From Comamonas serinivorans (GTDB lineage Bacteria > Pseudomonadota > Gammaproteobacteria > Burkholderiales > Burkholderiaceae_C): 64,000 nt of DNA. Location: assembly GCF_002158865.1 (NCBI RefSeq), contig NZ_CP021455.1:4176001-4240000 (forward strand), in the 5' to 3' direction. The position numbers were made by a program, and so were the translations under genes. The number at the start of each line of letters is the position of its first letter. Position 1 is the stretch's first letter. The notes below the pieces were generated by a model. It was not told where the DNA came from. It saw only the letters and a list, made by a program, of their open reading frames with translations, and did not search any database. Shown one piece after another: positions 54,425 to 63,259 of the stretch.

Positions 54425-54652
54425 GGAGGCGTAAGGGGGCGCGGCCCAGCCGCCGCGCCTGGCCCGCTCGGGAGCCGGCTGCACGGCCTGAGCCGGCCAG
54501 ACCCGCAGGAGACCGCTCCTGTTCACCGCTTGGCCGTGTATGCCAACGTGGCGCCGGCCCCGCCCCAGCCCCGGTGGCGGGATGGCGCGCTCATCGAAGG
54601 CCGCCGCCGCGCCCATGGATTGGCATGGCAATTGTCGCCACCCTTGATTGAG

Positions 54653-54705
54653 GCAGTATTCACCCCATGCCGTTGATCCCTCATCGGCAATCACACCATA
54701 CTGTG
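54653..54705. repeat. Nested-palindrome repeat, copy 15 (gspI-gspJ gap)
   Basis: Outer arms GCAGTAT and ATACTGTGC (a 1-2 base interruption on the right) and inner arms GCCGTTGAT and ATCGGC. It sits just downstream of the gspI stop in a 299-bp gap (54425-54723) that holds nothing else recognisable. Confidence 0.8.
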
Positions 54706-54723
54706 CCTGCTGGTGCAACGCCA

Positions 54724-55167
54724 TCAGTACCGCCCCACGATGGTCACTTCCTGCACCACGGGTTCGCCGGCCAGGAAGACCTCGGCATCCACACGCCGGA
54801 AACTGGGGTTGGCCGTGGGCCGCACCGTCAAGCGCACCTGCAGGTCGCGCCCGGCCTGCGGGCAGGCTTGGGTGCTGTCGCCCACGTTGGGGTACTGCCC
54901 CGTGATGCGCAGGTTGCTCAAGGCGTTGTCGGCGCACAGGTTGCCCAGCACGGCGTTGGCCTGGCGCTCGGCATTGCGGGTCACGGCCTGCATGGCCTTG
55001 GTGCCCGCGGTCAGCGCAATGGCGCAGACCGCCAGCGCCACCATGACCTCGACCAGCGTGAACCCGGCCTGCACCGGCCTCCCCAGCCCGGTACGGCCGG
55101 ATTCCGGCCCACACCGGGCCTGACGGCTTGCGCGCCGGGGCGCTTGGCACCACACGGTCCGGCTCAT
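54724..55167 (-). CDS. gspI: Type II secretion minor pseudopilin GspI, second system
   Basis: 147 residues. A long basic leader ends RPVQAG before FTLVEVMVALAVCAIALTAG. AMQAVTRNAERQANAVLGNL and the Cys-containing LCADNALSNLRITG follow, as in GspI. The ATG overlaps the gspH stop (ATGA). Confidence 0.92.
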   Translation of the reverse strand: MSRTVWCQAPRRASRQARCGPESGRTGLGRPVQAGFTLVEVMVALAVCAIALTAGTKAMQAVTRNAERQANAVLGNLCADNALSNLRITGQYPNVGDSTQACPQAGRDLQVRLTVRPTANPSFRRVDAEVFLAGEPVVQEVTIVGRY

Positions 55168-55607
55168 CGCGACTCCATGCGGGTTTCGACGTGGAACGGC
55201 CGCAAGCCATCGCTCACCACATCGACGCGCGCGCCGGTGGTCTGGGCCTGCCCGCCCTGGCCCAGCGTGATGCGGGCCGGCGCCACGATGGGGTCCGGCC
55301 CCAGCGTGACGGTCTGGGTGCCGAGGCTGAGCGTGTCGGTGTTCAGCCAGCCCGTGGGCAGCGGCGCACCGGGCAGGCCCTCGAACACAAAGCTGTTGCC
55401 TTGCGGACGCCAGCGCACCGCCACGCCCGAGGCGCGCGATTGCGCCCGCGCCGCCTCGAGCAGCGCCGCCAGGCGCTGGCCATCGCGCTCCAGCCGCGTG
55501 GCATCCCCGTCGCGCATGGCGAAGCTGACGCTGGCCGTGCCCAGGGCGATCAAGGCCACGACCACCAGCACCTCGACCAGGGTGAAACCACGCTGCGTCA
55601 CAGTCAC
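55164..55607 (-). CDS. gspH: Type II secretion minor pseudopilin GspH, second system
   Basis: 147 residues. It begins at GTG 55607 (or the GTG two codons later) with the short leader VTVTQRG, then FTLVEVLVVVALIALGTASV. The globular domain (RLAALLEAARAQSRASGVAV, RWRPQGNSFVFEGLPG) matches GspH. No clear Shine-Dalgarno is seen. Confidence 0.9.
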   Translation of the reverse strand: MTVTQRGFTLVEVLVVVALIALGTASVSFAMRDGDATRLERDGQRLAALLEAARAQSRASGVAVRWRPQGNSFVFEGLPGAPLPTGWLNTDTLSLGTQTVTLGPDPIVAPARITLGQGGQAQTTGARVDVVSDGLRPFHVETRMESR

Positions 55608-55625
55608 ATCATCATTAAATTAGGA

Positions 55626-55677
55626 GGAGTATCAGGCCATTGCCGATCACAAATCAACGAAAACAGCACCATACCCC
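55626..55677. repeat. Nested-palindrome repeat, copy 16 (gspG-gspH gap)
   Basis: Outer arms GGAGTAT and ATACCCC (imperfect) and a CGAT...CAACG inner pair. It lies between gspG and gspH, the same place as copy 3 in the first operon. Confidence 0.8.
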
Positions 55678-55686
55678 GCCAAGCAA

Positions 55687-56160
55687 TCATTGCCAGCTGC
55701 CGATGTCGGCGTCTTTGCCCTCGCCGCCCTGCTTGCCGTCGGCACCGAAGGACATCACGTCCACCTCGCCACGCACGCCGGGGTTCAGGTATTGGTAGGG
55801 GTTGCCCCAGGGGTCGTTGGGCAGCTTTTCCAGGTAGCCCTTCCAGTTGGGTGGCACGGGGTTGGTGCCCGGCTTCTGGATCAGCGCCTGCAGGCCCTGC
55901 TCGGCGGTCGGGAACCGCAGGTTGTCCAGCTTGTACATCTTCAGCGCCTGCACGATGTTGTTCACGTCGGTGCGGGCGGCCGTCGCACGCGCGTCGTCGG
56001 TGCGGCCCATGATGTTGGGCACGATGAGCGCGGCCAGCACCCCAATGATGACCAGCACCACCATGAGCTCGATCAGCGTGAAGCCACGCGCCTGGCGTGT
56101 CGAAGCGGGGAAACCAGGGCGAATCGTGGCGTGCAGACGTCGTTGCAACGAACGGAACAT
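55687..56160 (-). CDS. gspG: Type II secretion major pseudopilin GspG, second system
   Basis: 157 residues from ATG 56160; ATG 56193 is possible. The leader ends TRQARG before FTLIELMVVLVIIGVLAALI. LDNLRFPTAEQGLQALIQKP and a C-terminal GADGKQGGEGKDADIGSW (calcium-binding region) are diagnostic of GspG. First gene of the second cluster, divergent from gspC across only 45 bp. Confidence 0.96.
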   Translation of the reverse strand: MFRSLQRRLHATIRPGFPASTRQARGFTLIELMVVLVIIGVLAALIVPNIMGRTDDARATAARTDVNNIVQALKMYKLDNLRFPTAEQGLQALIQKPGTNPVPPNWKGYLEKLPNDPWGNPYQYLNPGVRGEVDVMSFGADGKQGGEGKDADIGSWQ

Positions 56161-56205
56161 GGGTGTGTCTTGGGTTGGCAAATCAGCATCCATGATAATG
56201 GGCCG

Positions 56206-56940
56206 ATGGTGACATTGACTCGTTTGCGGATTGGGCCTCGCGTGTTGCCACGCGTGGCCAGCCTGGCCGTCTGGGGCCTGGCCTTCGGCTGCGCGGTGTA
56301 TTGGGGCCTGCAACTGAGCAACCCCAGCCAGTTGCCCGCGTCGGTGGCCGCCAGCGGCTTTGCCGCCCAGGTCGACAGCAAGGCCGTCGGCCGCCTGCTG
56401 GGCCAGACCGACGGCCCCGTGACGACGGCCACCGCGCCCGCCAGCCGCTACGACCTGTTGGGTGTGGTGCGCAACGGCCCGTCCGGCGCCGCCATCATCA
56501 GCGTCGATGGGCGTCCAGCCCGCCACATCGTCGTCGGCCGCCCCGTGGGCGACGCCGATGGCGGCGTGACCCTGAGCGAGCTGGGCGAGCGCAGTGCCAC
56601 GCTCCGCACGCGCGACGGCGCCTCGGTTCAACTGACCATGCAGGCCCTCACCTCGCCCTACACCGTCTCCAACGGCGCCCCCGCCTCGGCCGTGAAAACA
56701 CCGCCGCTGCAACCGGCGGCTCAGGCTGCCGCTGCGCGCGCCGTGCCGTCGGCCTCGCGACTGGCCCAAGGCGACCGCGTGGCGCCAAACCGGCCCACCT
56801 CGCCCCGCGTGGCGCAACCGCGCACCCTGCCACCACCAGCAGCCGAGATGGGTGACGCCGCCACGCAGGCTCCGGTCGCCGTGCGCAGTGCTGCGGCCAC
56901 CATCCCCCAAGGCCCGGTGTCGAGCGTCCTGCCCCGCTGA
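56206..56940 (+). CDS. gspC: Type II secretion protein GspC, second system
   Basis: 244 residues. A membrane helix (RVASLAVWGLAFGCAVYWGL) precedes the homology region YDLLGVVRNGPSGAAIISVD and ARHIVVGRPVGDADGGVTL. The Ala/Pro-rich C-terminal part has no PDZ domain. GspC connects the secretin and the platform. It is on the plus strand, divergent from gspG. A GATAAT box at 56195-56200 with TTGGGT at 56171-56176 would start transcription almost at the ATG, so the mRNA might be leaderless. Confidence 0.88.
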   Translation: MVTLTRLRIGPRVLPRVASLAVWGLAFGCAVYWGLQLSNPSQLPASVAASGFAAQVDSKAVGRLLGQTDGPVTTATAPASRYDLLGVVRNGPSGAAIISVDGRPARHIVVGRPVGDADGGVTLSELGERSATLRTRDGASVQLTMQALTSPYTVSNGAPASAVKTPPLQPAAQAAAARAVPSASRLAQGDRVAPNRPTSPRVAQPRTLPPPAAEMGDAATQAPVAVRSAAATIPQGPVSSVLPR

Positions 56941-57499
56941 CACAGTTGGGCGGCATGCCGCGAAAGTCGATACAGACTCATCGCGCAATGCCGCATACTG
57001 GCTCAATCATGCGGCCTAAGCGCCATCCCCCACCCCGCACGCGCTCAAACCGACCATGGGGCTTGCGCCCTCCCGCCCGGGGTTACACGCCACGGCGCCC
57101 CTGGTCACGCGACCACGCCAGAGACTCGGTGGGCTGCGCCGCAGGATCCGTGTCCCGTGTCGAGATGCCCAACCTGAGGGGCGTGAAGCCGTCAATGTCG
57201 CGCCGCTGAACCGCAACCCGAATCCGGCCGCACCCAAGAGGCGCCCCTGCCGCCCCCATCGCACTGCACCGGGAGCCTGACGCCAACCGCCAGCACCTGA
57301 TCGCGACTGGCGGCCACTTCGATGACCTGCTGCGCCATTGCAAGAGCCCGCTGCCGCGGCAAGGCAACGGGATGCCGCGTCAGCCAACGAACACCCCGCC
57401 CTGAGTGGCCCAAAGCGCGCACAGCACAACGGCGGCCCCAAGGCCGCCGCATATCGCGTGACGGCAACACCCGCTCGGGCGCTGCCGTCGGACAGGCCG
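56941..57499. other. Convergent intergenic region gspC / enoyl-CoA hydratase
   Basis: 559 bp with no convincing gene. At 56968-57002 there is a right-half remnant of the nested palindrome (GCGCAATGCCGCATACTGG). The rest is GC-rich without structure I can name. Confidence 0.45.
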
Positions 57500-58312
57500 T
57501 CACCGGCCCTGGAAGTTGGCGTCGCGCCGCTCAATGAAGGACTGCACGCCCTCTTTCGCGTCGTCGGTGTTGGCCAGGCGCGCTTGCACGGCCATGAATT
57601 CGGACGAAGCGGCCAAAGGCCCTTGCTCAATGGTCTTGAGCACGCTCTGGCGCGTGGCCACGACGGCCAGCGGCGCGTTGGCGGCGATCTGGCGCGCGAT
57701 GCGCAGCGCTTCGTCGAGCTCCTGGCCAGCCGGCACCACCTTTTGCACGAAGTTCAGGCGCAGCGCCTCCTGCGCATCGAACACGTCGCCGGTGAGCAGG
57801 TGCAGCATGGCGTTGCCCAGGCCGGCGCGCTCGGCAAAACGCAGCGTGGCCCCGCCCGTGGCCATGATGCCGCGCTTGACCTCGAGCTGCGAAAACTTGC
57901 AGTTGTCGGCGGCGATGACGATGTCGGCCGCCAGCATGAGCTCAATGCCGATGGTGTAGGTCACCCCTTTGACGGCCACCACCATGGGCTTGGTGCGACG
58001 GCGCCAGCCCTGCACACCCAGGTCGGTCGCGTCGACCAGGCCCCAGGGCGCGGCCTTTTTGCCCTGGCGCATGTACTCGGCGAACTTGGGCAGGTCCAGG
58101 CCGGCCGTGAAGTGATCCCCCTCGGCATACAACACGCCGACCCGCAGGTTGGGGTCGTCTTCCAGCTGGGCGTAGGCGCGCGCCATGCCTTCGTACATGA
58201 CCGGCGTGAAGCCGTTCATCTTGCTGGGGCGGTTGATGGCGATGCGCAGAACGTGGCCATCGACATGGGCGTCAACGCTGCCCTCGGTGTTGGTTTGGGT
58301 GGTGGTGTTCAT
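57500..58312 (-). CDS. Enoyl-CoA hydratase/isomerase family protein
   Basis: 270 residues from ATG 58312. Crotonase fold: GHVLRIAINRPSKMNGFTPV, EGDHFTAGLDLPKFAEY (oxyanion-hole region) and KRGIMATGGATLRFAERAGL. ETTT-like leader residues precede the fold. One expected glutamate (in the AEY/E region) is replaced by EVKRG; the substrate is not evident. It may act on a fatty or aromatic acyl-CoA. Single gene. Confidence 0.85.
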   Translation of the reverse strand: MNTTTQTNTEGSVDAHVDGHVLRIAINRPSKMNGFTPVMYEGMARAYAQLEDDPNLRVGVLYAEGDHFTAGLDLPKFAEYMRQGKKAAPWGLVDATDLGVQGWRRRTKPMVVAVKGVTYTIGIELMLAADIVIAADNCKFSQLEVKRGIMATGGATLRFAERAGLGNAMLHLLTGDVFDAQEALRLNFVQKVVPAGQELDEALRIARQIAANAPLAVVATRQSVLKTIEQGPLAASSEFMAVQARLANTDDAKEGVQSFIERRDANFQGR

Positions 58313-58788
58313 GCCCACAGCATGGCAAAGCCCGGCGTGGGCGTCAGTCGCGCAGGTCACATGGAGGAGACACGGCCTGCATCGGCCGGGTAGCAGCCTG
58401 CAAGGCACCCTTCAGCGGACGCAGATCATGATCGTTCACGGCCTGGCCTCGCAGGCGTCAGGCCAGGGTGCCGTGATTCGTTCGGGCATGACCGCCTGCC
58501 ACCACGCATCCGCCGCAGCCCGGCTGGCCCGCCTCGCAAACCACCAGGGCCATCGCGCGCTGAGGGATGAGGTGGCGACGACCAGCGACGCGGCCAGGCT
58601 GGCGAATCAGACGTCATCGCGCACCGCGACGGCGACGCCATCCAGGCGCTTGGCTGCCAACCGTTCAGGCCACCCCTCCATCGCCGCCACAGGGGGCATG
58701 TTGTCGCATGCAGCAAGCCTTCAGCCATCAGGAGTATGCATGGTTTACCGATGAAACATCAACGGCTACCCACGCATACTGCTCGACA
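58313..58788. other. Intergenic region between prfB and the enoyl-CoA hydratase gene
   Basis: 476 bp. Repeat copy 17 lies at the prfB end. Some open frames exist but none shows family features. Confidence 0.45.
58731..58782. repeat. Nested-palindrome repeat, copy 17
   Basis: Outer arms GAGTATGCATGG (left) and CATACTGC (right) and inner arms CCGATG and CAACGG / CATC. It ends 6 bp before the prfB stop codon on the minus strand. Confidence 0.85.
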
Positions 58789-59893
58789 TCACACCCCTTG
58801 CTTCAGCGAGGCCTCGATGAAGGCATCGAGGTCGCCGTCCAGCACCTTTTGCGTGGCGCTGATTTCGACGTTGGTGCGCAAGTCCTTGATGCGGCTGTTG
58901 TCCAGCACGTACGAACGGATCTGGTGACCCCAGCCCACGTCGGTCTTGCTGTCCTCGAGCTTTTGCTGCTCTTCCTGGCGCTTGCGCATCTCATGGTCGT
59001 ACAGGCGGCTGCGCAGGCGGCGCCAGGCCACGTCGCGGTTGCTGTGCTGGCTGCGGCCGTCCTGGCATTGCACGACGATGCCAGTCGGGATGTGCGTCAG
59101 GCGCACAGCCGAGTCGGTTTTGTTGATGTGCTGGCCGCCGGCACCCGACGCGCGGTAGGTGTCGGTGCGCACATCGGCCGGGTTGATCTCGATCTCGATC
59201 GAGTCGTCGATCTCGGGGTAGACAAAGATGCTGGCGAAGCTGGTGTGACGTCCGCCCGACGAGTCGAACGGCGACTTGCGCACCAGGCGGTGCACGCCGG
59301 TTTCGGTGCGCAGCAGGCCAAAGGCGTATTCGCCCTCCACCTTGATGGTGGCGCCCTTGATGCCGGCGGTATCGCCCGGTGACTCGTCTTCCACCGTGGT
59401 CGTGAAGCCCTTGCGCTCGGCGTACTTCAGGTACTGGCGCATCAGCATGCTGGCCCAGTCACAAGCCTCGGTGCCACCCGCACCGGCCTGGATGTCGATG
59501 AAGCAGTTCAGCGGGTCGGCGGGGTTGCTGAACATGCGGCGGAATTCCAGCTCTTCGACCTGCTTGGCCAGGCGCTCGGCATCGGCCTGGATGGCCAGCA
59601 GCGCCTCGTCGTCGCCTTCGTCGCGGCTCATCTCGAACAGCTCGCCGCTGTCCGTCAGCTCGCGCGTGAGCTCATCGAGCCCGAGGACCACGCCGTCGAG
59701 CTGTTTTTTTTCCTTGCCGAGTTCCTGCGCCTTCTTGGGGTCGTTCCAGACCGTCGGGTCTTCCAGCGCTGCGTTGACGGTTCTCAGCCGATCTGCCTTG
59801 GCAGGGTAGTCAAAGATACCCCCGTAGCGCCTCGGTGCGGGCGCTGAGGTCCTCGATCTGGCTGCCAATCTGGTTGATGTGTTCTGCGTCCAT
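58789..59893 (-). CDS. prfB: Peptide chain release factor 2, with programmed +1 frameshift
   Basis: RF2 of 367 residues. The first 27 codons (MDAEHINQIGSQIEDLSART... ending RGYL) run from ATG 59893 to a TGA at 59812-59810; the remaining 340 codons are in the +1 frame starting with Asp. The GGQ motif is in ASGAGGQHINKTDSAVRLTH and the stop-recognition SPFDSSGG lies before it. RF2 reads UGA and UAA. The internal UGA lets the protein control its own synthesis. The C-terminus ends SLKQGV next to repeat copy 17. Confidence 0.97.
59806..59822 (-). promoter_or_regulatory. Programmed frameshift site of prfB
   Basis: The minus strand reads GGGGGTATCTTTGACTA: a Shine-Dalgarno-like GGGGG, then CTT TGA C, the same slippery arrangement as in E. 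coli. Slow UGA recognition promotes a +1 slip on CTT. Confidence 0.97.
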
Positions 59894-60175
59894 GTCTGTG
59901 TCCTGGTTGTCTGACGTAACCCGATATTTTCGCACGCTCCCCCATTCGCCGGGCTCGTGGCCCCATAGGCGCCGCGCTCATCAAGGCCGCCTGCGACACG
60001 GCGTCCACGCGACGCGCGGCGGACTCGGCGATCGCGTGCCGTGGGGCCTTGAGCACTTGACTGTCATCCGGATGCCAGCGTCGAAAAGCGCCTGGCGCAG
60101 TTGCGCGACGGCAGGTCTGAGCAGCCGACATGACCACCCGGTTGGGCGAACCACTGAACGGACGACAATTCGCGG

Positions 60176-61039
60176 ATGTCTTCTGCACGCCAAGCCCTGT
60201 GGGCGGCCCATGTGGCCGCCGTGTTGTTCGGGATGACGGGAGTCTTGGGCGCCTTGATTCAGGCCAGCGCCTGGGTCATCACCTTCGGCCGAGCAAGCTT
60301 TGCCGTGGTGGCCATCGCGGTGTTTGCACACCTCGTGAAGCAACCGCTGCGACGGGGACTGACACCGCATGCGCTGGGGATGCTGCTGGTCACCGGCCTG
60401 CTGCTCGCCGCCCACTGGGTGACGTTTTTCGTGGCGGTGAAAGTGGGTGGCATCGCCGTGGCCACGCTCGGCTTTGCCAGCTTTCCCGCCTTCATCGCGC
60501 TGGTGGACGCCACCTGGTTTCGCGAGCACATCGGGCAACGCGAAGCGGGGCTGATCGCCCTGGTCAGCCTCGGGCTGGTGCTGGTCACGCCGTCGTTCAA
60601 CTGGGGCCACCAGGGTACGGCGGGCCTGCTGTGGGGACTGGGCTCAGGCGTGTCATTTGGCCTGCTGGCCGTGATCAACCGTCGCAGCCGCAGCGCCCTG
60701 TCGGCTGTACAGGTTGCCCTGGGACAGAACATCGTGGTGGCGTTGGCGGTGGCGCCCATGGTCTGGCTGCATGGCTTGCAGCTGTCGCCATCAGACTGGG
60801 GGTATCTGGCCCTTCTCGGTGTCATCTGCACGGGTTTGTCGCAATACCTCTTCGTCTACAGTTTGGGGGCGTTGAATGCGCGGGTCGTGGGTTTGATCAT
60901 CGCGCTTGAGCCCGTGTACGCGATTGCGGTCGCGTGGTGGCTGTTCGCGGAACAACCCTCGTTCCGCATGCTGCTTGGCGCAGCCCTCATCGTGCTGGCG
61001 ACCGTGGTGTCCGCCCTGCCACGACGGTCGTCTGCCTGA
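60176..61039 (+). CDS. EamA/DMT family transporter
   Basis: 287 residues, about ten membrane helices in two EamA repeats (ALWAAHVAAVLFGMTGVLGA; LLWGLGSGVSFGLLAVINRR). The C-terminal half has the repeat ARVVGLIIALEPVYAIAVAW. Such proteins export or import metabolites such as amino acids; the substrate is unknown. No neighbouring regulator is seen. Confidence 0.9.
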   Translation: MSSARQALWAAHVAAVLFGMTGVLGALIQASAWVITFGRASFAVVAIAVFAHLVKQPLRRGLTPHALGMLLVTGLLLAAHWVTFFVAVKVGGIAVATLGFASFPAFIALVDATWFREHIGQREAGLIALVSLGLVLVTPSFNWGHQGTAGLLWGLGSGVSFGLLAVINRRSRSALSAVQVALGQNIVVALAVAPMVWLHGLQLSPSDWGYLALLGVICTGLSQYLFVYSLGALNARVVGLIIALEPVYAIAVAWWLFAEQPSFRMLLGAALIVLATVVSALPRRSSA

Positions 61040-61129
61040 GCGATCGGAGCGCTTAACGCTGGGGGTAAGCCCGCGCGCGGCATTGACCTGCACCCTGCAA
61101 ACGCCGGCCACCCATTCGATAATTGCGCC

Positions 61130-62404
61130 ATGTCCACACATCGCATCGTGGTGGGGCTGTCGGGCGGCGTCGACTCCGCCGTCACCGCCCACCTGCTGAA
61201 ACAACAAGGCCACGAGGTGGTCGGCATCTTCATGAAGAACTGGGAAGATGACGACGACAGCGAGTACTGCTCGACGCGGCAGGACTTTCTGGACGCCGCC
61301 AGCGTCGCCGATGTCCTGGGCATCGAGATCGAGCATGTGAATTTCGCCGCGGATTACAAGGACCGAGTGTTTGCCGAGTTTCTGCGCGAATACCAGGCTG
61401 GCCGAACACCCAATCCCGACGTGCTGTGCAACGCCGAGATCAAGTTCAAAGCCTTCCTGGATCACGCCATGCGCCTGGGGGCGGACAAAATCGCCACCGG
61501 CCATTACGCGCGGGTGCAAACAGATGCAACCACTGGCTTGTCGACCCTGTTGAAAGGTGTGGACGACACCAAGGACCAGAGCTATTTCCTGCATCGCCTC
61601 ACCCCTGCTCAGCTGGCCAAGGCCCTGTTTCCCGTGGGTGAGCTGCGCAAGACTCAGGTGCGCGAGATCGCTGCAGAAATCGGTCTGCCCAATGCCAAGA
61701 AGAAAGACTCCACCGGCATCTGCTTCATCGGTGAGCGACCATTCCGCGAGTTTCTGAACCGCTACATCCAGTCCAAGCCCGGTGACATCGTGGACGACCA
61801 CGGACGGGTGGTGGGCCAGCACATGGGGTTGAGCTTCTACACCCTGGGCCAGCGTCAGGGCCTGGGCATCGGCGGTGTCAAACACGCCGGCGAGGGCGGC
61901 GGCGAGCATGCCCCCTGGTTCGTGGCGCGCAAAGACATGGCCCACAACCGGCTGTGGGCCGTGCAGGGTCACGAACACCCTTGGCTGCGGTCCAACGAGC
62001 TGCGGGCGATGGACCTGAGTTGGTGCGCGGGCCGGGCGCCCGCGCCTGGCCGGTACACCGCCAAAACGCGTTACCGCCAACAGGACGCGGCCTGCACGCT
62101 GCACTACGACGATGACGGCCGCATGTGCCTGAGCTTTGATGAACCGCAATGGGCGGTCACACCAGGGCAAAGTGCCGTGCTGTACGACGACAACACCTGC
62201 CTGGGCGGCGGCATCATCGACCAGGCCAGCGCGCTGGCGTACGCCCTGCCGGAAGTGGCCAAAGTGAACAGCAAGCGATTCCGCCGACATGCAGCCACCA
62301 CCAATCCACGGTCAACGCCTGGGGGCGCGACACCGATCACACGACGGCCAGCGAACGCCTTGCAGACGCCTGCCTTGGTTCGCTCACGCGCCACACCCCA
62401 TTGA
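61130..62404 (+). CDS. mnmA: tRNA-specific 2-thiouridylase MnmA
   Basis: 424 residues, about 50 longer than usual. PP-loop VGLSGGVDSAVTAHLLKQQG at residue 7, the Cys of NPDVLCNAEIKFKAFLDHAM near 100 and the second Cys of DSTGICFIGERPFREFLNRY near 198 are the catalytic set. It makes 2-thiouridine at wobble position 34 of Glu, Gln and Lys tRNAs. The domain ends at CLGGGIID; the last 50 residues are Arg/Thr/Pro-rich and unlike the family, as if the original stop were lost. Confidence 0.96.
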   Translation: MSTHRIVVGLSGGVDSAVTAHLLKQQGHEVVGIFMKNWEDDDDSEYCSTRQDFLDAASVADVLGIEIEHVNFAADYKDRVFAEFLREYQAGRTPNPDVLCNAEIKFKAFLDHAMRLGADKIATGHYARVQTDATTGLSTLLKGVDDTKDQSYFLHRLTPAQLAKALFPVGELRKTQVREIAAEIGLPNAKKKDSTGICFIGERPFREFLNRYIQSKPGDIVDDHGRVVGQHMGLSFYTLGQRQGLGIGGVKHAGEGGGEHAPWFVARKDMAHNRLWAVQGHEHPWLRSNELRAMDLSWCAGRAPAPGRYTAKTRYRQQDAACTLHYDDDGRMCLSFDEPQWAVTPGQSAVLYDDNTCLGGGIIDQASALAYALPEVAKVNSKRFRRHAATTNPRSTPGGATPITRRPANALQTPALVRSRATPH

Positions 62405-62513
62405 AGCGTCTGTAGCCGGCTGGGCCATGCTCATTGGACTCCGTCACGAACAAGAACATCCCAGCTTCGCTATGAGCCACTCCCCCGCCCTCGATGCACC
62501 TCACGGAGAGCGC

Positions 62514-62891
62514 ATGCTTGATGATCGCGTACCGCACTCGCTCGCCATCTGGATGGGGCTGACCACGCAAAGCCCCGCATCCTTCCGCCAATATTTTGAC
62601 GGCATGGACGAGCTCGCTGCTTTTGGTGCGATTCAACGCGACTTGGGCACCAATTTCATCGACCCGGATTGGTTTTACTGGGATTTCCATGCCCAGCCGC
62701 AGCCTGTCGCCAGCTTCGTCCAAGAGCTGGATTGCCAACCGGAAACCCAAGCCTTGGTCCTAAAGGCAGCGCGCGCCAAAGGGCTCACTGAGGTGAATGC
62801 CTTCTTCTGCCATGTCGAAGCGCGCTTTCACGAAGCTGAGCCGGAGCGGCGCTACAACGACCTGCTGTTTCTGGGCAATTTCCCAGATTGA
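62514..62891 (+). CDS. Immunity 22 family protein
   Basis: 125 residues from ATG 62514, chosen for its GGAGAG Shine-Dalgarno (ATG 62472 is an alternative). The pattern LAIWMGLTTQSPASFRQYFD, FGAIQRDLGTNFIDPDWFYW, VNAFFCHVEARFH and YNDLLFLGNFPD fits Imm22, a family that protects against toxins of polymorphic or contact-dependent systems. No toxin gene is in view. It lies alone between mnmA and an rRNA operon, and looks less GC-rich than its neighbours. Call by remembered family pattern. Confidence 0.6.
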   Translation: MLDDRVPHSLAIWMGLTTQSPASFRQYFDGMDELAAFGAIQRDLGTNFIDPDWFYWDFHAQPQPVASFVQELDCQPETQALVLKAARAKGLTEVNAFFCHVEARFHEAEPERRYNDLLFLGNFPD

Positions 62892-62959
62892 AGCTGAACG
62901 GACGGATCAAACCTGCCAACACCAAATTGGCAGGATATACATACCGACCGAAGATGGAC

Positions 62960-62995
62960 AAAAAAATAACCCCCAACCAAGTGGCTGGGGGTTAT
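62960..62995 (-). terminator. Intrinsic terminator of the rRNA operon
   Basis: On the minus strand ATAACCCCCAGCCACTTG then GTTGGGGGTTAT forms a perfect stem of about 12 bp followed by TTTTTTT. It lies 10 bp past the 5S gene. Confidence 0.95.
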
Positions 62996-63005
62996 CGGCA
63001 TAGGA

Positions 63006-63119
63006 GCCTGACGATGTCCTACTTTCACACGGGAATCCGCACTATCATCGGCGCTAAGGCGTTTCACTGTCCTGTTCGGGATGGGAAGGAGTGGTGCCAC
63101 CTTGCTATGGTCATCAGGC
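63006..63119 (-). rRNA. rrf: 5S ribosomal RNA
   Basis: About 114 nt. The minus strand starts GCCTGATGACCATAGCAAGG and contains CACTCCTTCCCATCCCGAAC, the conserved loop of bacterial 5S rRNA, and ends GTCAGGC, pairing with the 5' end. Ends are estimated from the terminal stem. Confidence 0.97.
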
Positions 63120-63259
63120 ATAACTTGTTGTCCGGCAGCCTCCCACGCGGGGACTCTGCCAAACGAATTCATAGAGCAAATCAGCTGCTTTGATCACGTT
63201 CGCCACCCTTGTCAGGGCTTTGGCATAACTGGTCAACTTTGACAATCATCAAAGTTATA

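Noticed and set aside
56968..57002. Possible eighteenth nested palindrome after gspC.
   Set aside because: Only the right half (GCAATGCCGCATACTGG) resembles the family; the left arms are missing, so it is counted as a remnant at most.
63120..63259. Possible tRNA between 23S and 5S rRNA.
   Set aside because: No cloverleaf or TTC-arm sequence is visible in the spacer.
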